Origin: Lojkania enalia
Lineage: Eukaryota > Ascomycota > Dothideomycetes > Pleosporales
Length of the DNA: 64,000 nucleotides
Assembly (NCBI GenBank): GCA_010094045.1
Contig: ML986580.1
Location: 388,059-452,058 of the forward strand
Direction: 5' to 3'
Below the pieces are notes generated by a model. It was given only the letters and a program-made list of their open reading frames with translations. It did not search any database and was not told where the DNA came from. A program made the position numbers and the translations under genes. Below, one piece after another: positions 57,916 to 64,000 of this stretch (positions within the stretch are counted from its first letter, which is position 1; each line of letters begins with the position of its first letter).

Positions 57916-58776
57916 CTACTCATGATCGGTATTCGTCGTGATACTATCCCATTCCGCCAACAACTCCTCAGTATCCTTCATCTTTCCACGGATAGTAGGT
58001 GGGGAGTCCGAGCCTAGCGCAACTCGTTGTGGAATATCCTTGCCCTCGGCGAGGCCGCTGTGCGTCAAGATATCGACACACACCTTGGCCCCTTTGACAA
58101 CATCACCTCGCTGTTGATTGTCCGTCTTTACCAACTGCTGCCGTAGCTGACCTACCAATGAATCGTCATACGCTTGAATATGCTGCTTCGACTCAACCCT
58201 CGCTCCTGCATTCAAGAATCCTGTCCGGAAGTATCCTGGCTCGATAACTGTCACTTTAACATTGAAGGGCGCTAGCTCTTCGCGCATGGCTTCCGAAATT
58301 CCAGAAATTGCAAACTTGGTTCCGTTGTAGAGACCATATCCCGCGCCTGCACGCCATGATGCGATGGAGCCGAAATTTGCAATGGTCTTTTCGCCTGGCG
58401 TAGCACGCAGGTAGGGGAGGAAAGCCTTGCTGACGTTGAGTGTCCCAAATACATTGGTATTGAATGTGTCATAGTCTTCTTCTGGTGAAGTCTCTTCAAC
58501 GGCGCCTACAAGAATGTATCCCGCAGCGTTTACAAGATGGGTAATGTATCCGTATTTGTCATTGGCCTCTTTGGCAATCTTCTGTAGCTCCGGAAGCGGC
58601 GATGTAACGTCAAGTGCTACAATGTCTGCACCAGCGTCCTTCAGGTCTTGGATCCTAGTGGTGCTGCGAGCGCTGGCGATAACCTTGTGGCCGCGGTGAA
58701 GGGCTTCAAAGGCCATATATTTGCCAAAGCCGGAGCTGGCAGCCGTGATGAACCATACTGGAGTCTGAGAGGTCAT
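57916..58776 (-). CDS. Short-chain dehydrogenase/reductase (classical SDR)
   Basis: NAD(P)-dependent oxidoreductase; the substrate is not predictable from the sequence. A single exon encodes 286 aa. Residues 11-18 (TAASSGFG) form the nucleotide-binding turn, a variant of TGxxxGxG with Ala in place of the first Gly. NAAG lies at 83-86 and the catalytic Tyr150-x3-Lys154 (YNGTK) follows Ser137/Ser140 (NFGSIAS). A post-strand SARSTTRI suggests that NADPH is preferred, since Arg follows the second beta strand. PGYFRTGF near residue 195-202 is the usual post-catalytic loop. The length is typical of fungal single-domain SDRs. A TATA box lies upstream (58950-58957). Confidence 0.9.
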   Translation of the reverse strand: MTSQTPVWFITAASSGFGKYMAFEALHRGHKVIASARSTTRIQDLKDAGADIVALDVTSPLPELQKIAKEANDKYGYITHLVNAAGYILVGAVEETSPEEDYDTFNTNVFGTLNVSKAFLPYLRATPGEKTIANFGSIASWRAGAGYGLYNGTKFAISGISEAMREELAPFNVKVTVIEPGYFRTGFLNAGARVESKQHIQAYDDSLVGQLRQQLVKTDNQQRGDVVKGAKVCVDILTHSGLAEGKDIPQRVALGSDSPPTIRGKMKDTEELLAEWDSITTNTDHE

Positions 58777-59954
58777 AGCTATCGGAGACGTTGTACGTGA
58801 ACGCGGGTGACTTGAGGTCTTCTGTCACTTGTGTTTGGCTCTGTCGATGGGTGAAGCTGGAATATGTGGCTGGTGTACCGCAGTTGCAATGGAGAGTTCC
58901 TTGAACTTGAAGGTTGGATGAAGGAACTGCATAGCTCCCAAAACCGTTTTATTTTATACCTGTTCTTCCCTCCTGTGCCACTCATGCGAGTCTTTAACCC
59001 CGAATCCGTTCTCCATGGTGCCAATCCTTTACCGCACTAGTAGCCCTTGCAGGTCCACCAAGCAAGTCTTGAAAGCCTTAATATCGACTTTGTCATCATG
59101 TAGCATGCATACTTGGCTCTGCGCGGAGCTACGAAGCCCTCTGCGTGACGTAGCCGTTCTAACAACCTTCTGTGGATGATATAAGACACCAAGACATTAT
59201 GAGGGTCTTATCGCCGGAGGCCAAGAACAGCTAGTTCCCAAGTAGTTAGGTTATTTCCTTATAGCGCAGCTCTGTGGAACCTTGTTTAGTATCCGATCGG
59301 GCATGGGATGTATGGCCAAAACCGATGGTTATCGGGTCGGATTATTGACCATAAGGTCACCCATCGTGAGAATTACAGGATATTTTCGACGGGTAGAACT
59401 GGGGACCGGGAGACTGCAGAGTGGATTAGAGTCTTGCTGTGGGCCCCATCCGCCGAAGTTCGTCGGACTCTCCACTCCTCTCACCACTGCGTGCATTGGT
59501 CTGGTAGTAGGATGTGGTCATTACGCAGCTTTAACTTCCCTCCCTCTTCCGATCGCTCAACCACCACTTTTAATAACGATCTCTTCATTTTGCCCATCGC
59601 AATCGTACCTCCGTATATATTGGAAGGGAACCATCCGTCGCTCTACACTCGGAAACTGCGTGCACTGTGCTTAGTACACAGCACACCGCATGGCATAATC
59701 TCAATACATACTTTATCGACATGGACCTGGTAAGAATCATACGAGCGTCAGTGAATACTCCACACTCGCCTATGCAGCGCGTAAGGGGAGCTCCATCATG
59801 CATATGCACGTCGAAATTGGCGAGCTTAGCTAGCTTCAGCCTCATGTAGTTGCCTGCGACAGCGGGCTTCGTACAAAAATCCGCACTATAGACTTGCTCG
59901 CTATTGCTTTCCTTACTGCCTATAACAAGATTACTACTTTACCGCTAGTGAAGA
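58777..59954. other. Divergent intergenic region
   Basis: Lies between the SDR (minus) and the CorA-like gene (plus). Apart from the SDR TATA box, only chance frames (for example 59308-59733) are present. Confidence 0.4.
58950..58957 (-). promoter_or_regulatory. TATA box of the SDR gene
   Basis: TATAAAAT on the minus strand, about 175 bases upstream of the ATG at 58776. It is the best TATA match seen in the window and no other gene lies between. Confidence 0.5.
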
Positions 59955-61743
59955 ATGGACCTCGACCCGTTTGACCAATGGTATAGCAGTCTGATCAACG
60001 TGAACGCAAAAGACAATGTCAGGCTTAACGAGTACGAGTTCTTCACTCTAAGTCATGATGCCAGATTAGATGAACCTATTGAAGCGAAGAAGATATTGTC
60101 CGATGATATTGATGGGTGGATTGATGGATTGGTACTTCTTCTATCCTTGTGATCCATCACAGCAGCTAAAAGCATGTCAAGGTTACAAAGAGAGGTGCTG
60201 GCGTTGATCTTCTGCAAGTCTAAAGTGACTCAGCAGTTCTTGTAGTCTAGCTAACTTCGACAGCCTTATGAGACATCAACTCACAGGACAACCGGGCCTC
60301 ATGAACCACTGGCTACCTTTCTGGCCGGATCGATTCAGAGAGATAATGCAACGGCTCAATCTTCCCAAACAGTATCTTCATCTTCGGAGCACGGGCGGGA
60401 GACAGGCTGGAGCGGCGACCTACTATACATTTAACGACGATAATGGGCATATATCTCGTATCAGTACGCTTTCATTTACCTTTAAACTAACTGCAGCTCA
60501 CCTTCATAGGCTTCGTGATCAGACCCGCTCATGGATCCTCTACAAAATTCAGTTCATACTGGGCTTTCGCCATGACATGGGATGTGCGTACCCAACGCAC
60601 CATCGCCGTCTTAGATGGCATTTCTAACACTGATATCGTGGACCTACAAGCCTATTTAAAGGCCGCATCACCTCTTCTTTCTCACCCACTAGCATTTCCA
60701 GAAGTTCTATTACACATGATAATGGTACATATCAATGAGCGCATCCGCATTCCCCTGGAAGAAGAATATTACAAGGAAGAACAGAAAACAGGAGTATCGC
60801 ACGTTTACCAAATCAATTTCGACAAGCATACCACAATCTGGGACTGGAACTTTGAAGACTTTCAGGATGCAACGGCTAAGGTGACCAAATTCAATACAAC
60901 GATTTCATATATCACACGGCGATTCAATTTTGCTTCTCATCTCACCAAGCGCTTCCTCTCCATCATGGATGCCTTGAAAACGTACGAATTCGCAGACGAG
61001 GCAGTGATGAAAATGATTGACGCAGCCGATAAGTCGCGTAGAGAAAGACTGATTAACAGGCTCGCGTTGCTGGAGAACTACGAGCATTATGTCCAATGCA
61101 TGGGGAAAAGAGTCGATAACCTCGTCACAGTCCTCTATACCGTGCTCTCCCAAATAGGTACGTGAACCACCATTCCCTCCTCACTTGGGTGACAATGCGA
61201 TCCATGCTCATGAAACAGATTCCAAAAACCAAGTCAAGATCGCAGAAATCAACTTGCAAATCGCCCAAGCCGTCCGCCACGACAGCATTCCCATGCGCAC
61301 CATCGCCTACATCACGCTCGTACTCCTGCCAGGCGCCTTCATCTCTGTACGCAGCTCTGTCTCATCCCTTTCTGTTCCTAATCTCCCGGCCCATTTCCCA
61401 ATGCTCCACTCCCACTAATTAATCCACCCAGTCAATCTTCGGCACAAACTTCTTCCAATACAACCCCACCACCGGCATCCTCCACACCGCTCCTACCTTC
61501 TGGCACTACTGGGCCATCACGATCCCCGTCACGATCTTCGTCCTTCTGGTCTGGAACATCTGGGTGTACCATGAGAAACTCGAGGGCGTGTCCGAGCCTC
61601 CGGGCGTCGATGCCGCAATTGCCGCTCGAATACCGCACGTGCGGGGCCGCGATGTGATGCAGACGCTGCAGGAATTGGCCATGAAGGTGAGGCGGCGGGG
61701 ACGGATGGAGGGGGGTGGAGTGGAGGGGAGTGATGGGGTGTGA
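59955..61743 (+). CDS. CorA-like divalent-metal-transporter-family membrane protein
   Basis: Exons 60510-61157, 61219-61346 and 61432-61743 are firm. They join in phase and encode a long cytosolic helical region (TRRFNFASHLTKRF, LLENYEHYVQCMGKRVDNL) followed by MRTIAYITLVLLPGAFIS and SIFGTNFFQYNP, then a second membrane helix (HYWAITIPVTIFVLLVWNIW). Two C-terminal helices after a long coiled coil are the CorA/fungal CorA-like layout. The usual GMN signature between them reads GTN. A preceding exon ends at 60457 (DDNGHIS) and includes WLPFWPDRFREI. The 5' exon 59955-60131 (MDLDPFDQWYSSL ... GWIDGL) is plausible. However, I found no canonical pair of introns that joins it in frame to 60264, so this gene may carry a frameshift or a small missed exon. 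Transport activity is uncertain. Confidence 0.7.
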
Positions 61744-61978
61744 GTGGTTGCACTGTCACCGCTCTCGCATATCGTATCTTCTAGCAATAATATTACGAGC
61801 TAATTGTAGGCTATGAATGAGTCATCTTTACCTCTAATCTAATAACCTTTCTTTCGTTTCCAATGATACATTGTATACCAAGTGTGCAACCTCTAAACGA
61901 GTTGGAATAGGGTATACCCAAACAACGCTTGCAAAGGTCATTCCGCCCCGCCAAAACGCCAAAAACCCGGCCATAGGT

Positions 61979-63188
61979 CTAATCCACGTATCCCTTACAT
62001 CTAACCCCTACATAGCCATTCCCACCATGCTCATCAATCACCAGCGCAGTCAAATGGCCACCACTAACGCACCCGGAATCCAATCCCTTGCTATATTCCC
62101 GAATATTCTTCCCCCTCTTCCTATCGTGTCCATAGATGACTGTCGAGCGCTCAGCGTTTGGTAGTTTTTCTTGCTGGCGATTCCAGAATATCTCCCACGG
62201 TGTATGCTCGCGGTTCTCGGACGGGATGCGTGTCTTTAGATCGATTGTTCGCATGTTCATGCACTGGAACGGATCCTGCTGCTCTAGTTTTATGCCAGGT
62301 ACCAAGCCCGCGTGAACCACGACCACTTTGCCCATGTTGGGTATCTGTCCGACGCGTAATATCACCGGACACGATTGCAACCATCTTATGTTTGCTTTCG
62401 ACAAAGACTTGGCGAGTTTGCGGAGCTTGTGGTTGCCGCGCGGAAAGGATTCTTTGTCCAGAAAATTGGTGTTTAGGCCCCGTTCTTCTGGATCTAGGAG
62501 AGATGCGTGCAGAGAATTTGATTCGGCGACGGAGAGGAGGAGCTTGTCTTCATGGTTGCCTCGCACGCAGGAGGCGTCCATCTTTTCGGCAAGGGTGACT
62601 ACACCTGCAGAATCCGGGCCTAGGACAATCATTAGCATGCGGCTATGGCCTAGAGTATGGTGTTCCTTCACCTTTCGAGATGATGTCTCCGGTCAGGATG
62701 AGGTGGTCTTTGCCCTCCCGAAACCCCACCTTCTCAAGCAGCTCTTCCAACTCCTTGCGACACCCGTGCACATCCCCTACAATCACCAGTCTCCCCTCTC
62801 CCTTCGGTAAATGCTTCTCTGCCAAGTCCTTTATCATGATTAGATCCTTGAACTCCGGCCGCTTGTTCGCGCCGAACTGGTCCTTGGGTTCGTTGTCCAT
62901 CTGCCTTATCATTTCCCTTCTGTCGTAGTACGCTGGGCCTAGATATCTCCACCAACACAGCCAAAGGAGAACAAGAAGCGAGAGGCAGATGAATAGATGC
63001 CGTCGTATTCTTCGCGGGATTCTGTTGTGTGCTTTGGCAAGTATAGCCCTGTAATATGGGTGCACAATGTAGTCGTCGTCTGGTAGATAGAATGTATCTT
63101 CTTCGTCGGACACGTGAAGGTCTCTCGTGGGGATCAAGTCAATGAGCGGGGGCTGCGAAGGGCCATGGCGATGCGCGGGGTAGGACAT
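61979..63188 (-). CDS. PPN2: Ppn2-like metallophosphoesterase (vacuolar endopolyphosphatase family)
   Basis: Yeast Ppn2 is a Zn-dependent endopolyphosphatase of the vacuole lumen. Two exons, 63188-62672 and 62619-61979, encode 385 aa. Removing the 52-nt intron (GTGAAG...CCTAG, branch GCTAATGA) restores GDIISKGPDSAGVV, exactly the family's second metal motif. Motif I is GDVHG (about 138-142), motif III CVRGNHED (about 193), and the later histidines are in VVVVHAGLVPG and VIYGHDRKRG. One membrane helix (residues about 65-82, LFICLSLLVLLWLCWW) after a basic cytosolic N-terminus gives the type II topology of Ppn2. The start at 63188 (MSYPAHRHG) is chosen over upstream in-frame ATGs up to 63365, which add a non-conserved extension. 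Confidence 0.85.
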
Positions 63189-63860
63189 TGGGATGTGTGG
63201 GTGGCGTAAAGTGTGTAGTATGCGGCCTATACAAAGGTATGACGTTCGCTGTTGTGATCGCCGGACCTGCGGACACTCCGTACGATCAAGGAACAAATGC
63301 TTGTCGAGAGTGTGCTGCGCGTTTGTGAAGCGGTTTGCTGCCAATGGTAGACTCGAGTGCCTCAATGGTGAAGGTCAATCTTCTCAAGAAGCGTTTCGAG
63401 AGAGGAGATGTCTGTCTACATTCGAACCACGGGGTGTAAAGGCAAGAGCGAAGAGTCGGCACCCTGTCTCTTGCCCATAGGGCGGCGCAGTTGAGGAGTC
63501 GATGCTGCTACCAAGGTAAGTAGCCTTGGAACAGGCCTATTCGGTCATAGGGGCGTGGAGATTGGCTCTCGGAACCCCGGCCAAGATGTATGTACTTGGC
63601 GCGAGGATCGCGCTGTGCCTCCGCGCTTATCGAATATGCCTTGCTGAAAGACCGAGCATGAAAGGCAAGCCTCTCTTTGACGAATCCGGCGGCACTGACG
63701 TTTGGTGCGATATGGTTTATTCCTGTGCAGTACTTCCCGTATTTGGTTAGCGCTATTCATGATGATGGAGGAGCCTCCTGGTCCAAGCGTTGAGGCATCC
63801 ATCATATCCATATCCGCTAGGCGGGTAGGTCCAGACGATATACCTAGGTAGAGAGGAGAA
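63189..63860. other. Divergent intergenic region
   Basis: Promoter space between the Ppn2-like gene (minus) and the GTPase-like gene (plus). Only chance frames are present. Confidence 0.4.
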
Positions 63861-64000
63861 ATGCCTTCCAATACCGTCGCAGAAGCTTTCAAGAGAAACA
63901 TTCTGATTTTTGGAGAGTCAGGTGTGGGCAAAACATGTTTCAATGACATGGTACGATACTAGAGCGCTGGAACCCCTCCCTCTCTATAGTACTCACTGCT
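63861..64000 (+). CDS. P-loop small GTPase-like protein, first exon only (runs off window)
   Basis: An ATG at 63861 opens a 30-codon exon ending at 63950 before a GTACGA donor. It encodes MPSNTVAEAFKRN followed by ILIFGESGVGKTCF, where GESGVGKT matches the G1/Walker A motif GxxxxGK(S/T) directly after a hydrophobic beta strand, as in Ras/Rho/Rab proteins. The exon length and its end just after the P-loop are typical of fungal Ras-superfamily genes. The remaining switch and NKxD motifs are beyond the window, so neither the subfamily nor an intact gene can be judged. Confidence 0.6.

Noticed and set aside
59308..59733. 141-codon plus-strand frame in the SDR/CorA spacer
   Set aside because: It overlaps a second frame of similar length and has no recognisable domain or splice signals.

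Overview
The window is nuclear DNA of a filamentous ascomycete (Pezizomycotina). Genes lie on both strands without operons. Many are split by short introns of about 40-120 nt with fungal donors (GTAAGT, GTACGT, GTATGT) and CTAAC/CTGAC branch motifs. Products typical of this group are present: a velvet regulator, a PTH11/rhodopsin-type membrane protein, a Bin3-type methyltransferase, a Vps66/Loa1 acyltransferase and a Psr1-type phosphatase. I cannot place the class or species from the sequence alone.

Layout: 1-6000 holds mL46 (partial at the left edge), a PEX11-family peroxin and an F-box-like protein. 6384-13118 holds a small GPI-anchor candidate and a multi-exon Cys/His-rich gene with a repeat-rich middle and a coiled-coil end. 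13372-25000 holds Nudix ADP-ribose pyrophosphatase (YSA1), an N-terminally anchored Ser/Pro-rich protein, squalene epoxidase (ERG1), a Cys-containing secreted protein and a DUF1349 protein. 25000-29865 is gene-poor. 29866-38313 holds the Bin3 methyltransferase, a 3-kb divergent spacer, velC and CTP synthase. 38897-50830 holds kinesin-14, LOA1, the Psr1-like phosphatase and SDS22. 53319-64000 holds a rhodopsin-domain protein, a decayed protein-kinase-like locus, an SDR, a CorA-like membrane protein, a Ppn2-like phosphoesterase and the first exon of a P-loop GTPase.

The genes are mostly independent housekeeping functions: mitochondrial translation, peroxisomes, nucleotide metabolism, sterol and lipid synthesis, the spindle, PP1 control and polyphosphate. 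No biosynthetic cluster, CRISPR, rRNA or convincing tRNA was seen. I did not recognise a wholly new multi-gene system. The most unusual observation is in CTP synthase. The conserved reading frame is restored exactly only if a 54-nt intron with ATATGT...AC ends is removed. A canonical in-frame alternative exists but would delete a universally conserved Lys-containing segment. The same gene has a 10-nt microexon. Other points of interest are a 93-bp duplication whose second copy falls inside an intron, the kinase-like pseudogene with two sets of catalytic motifs, and a CorA-like protein with GTN in place of GMN.
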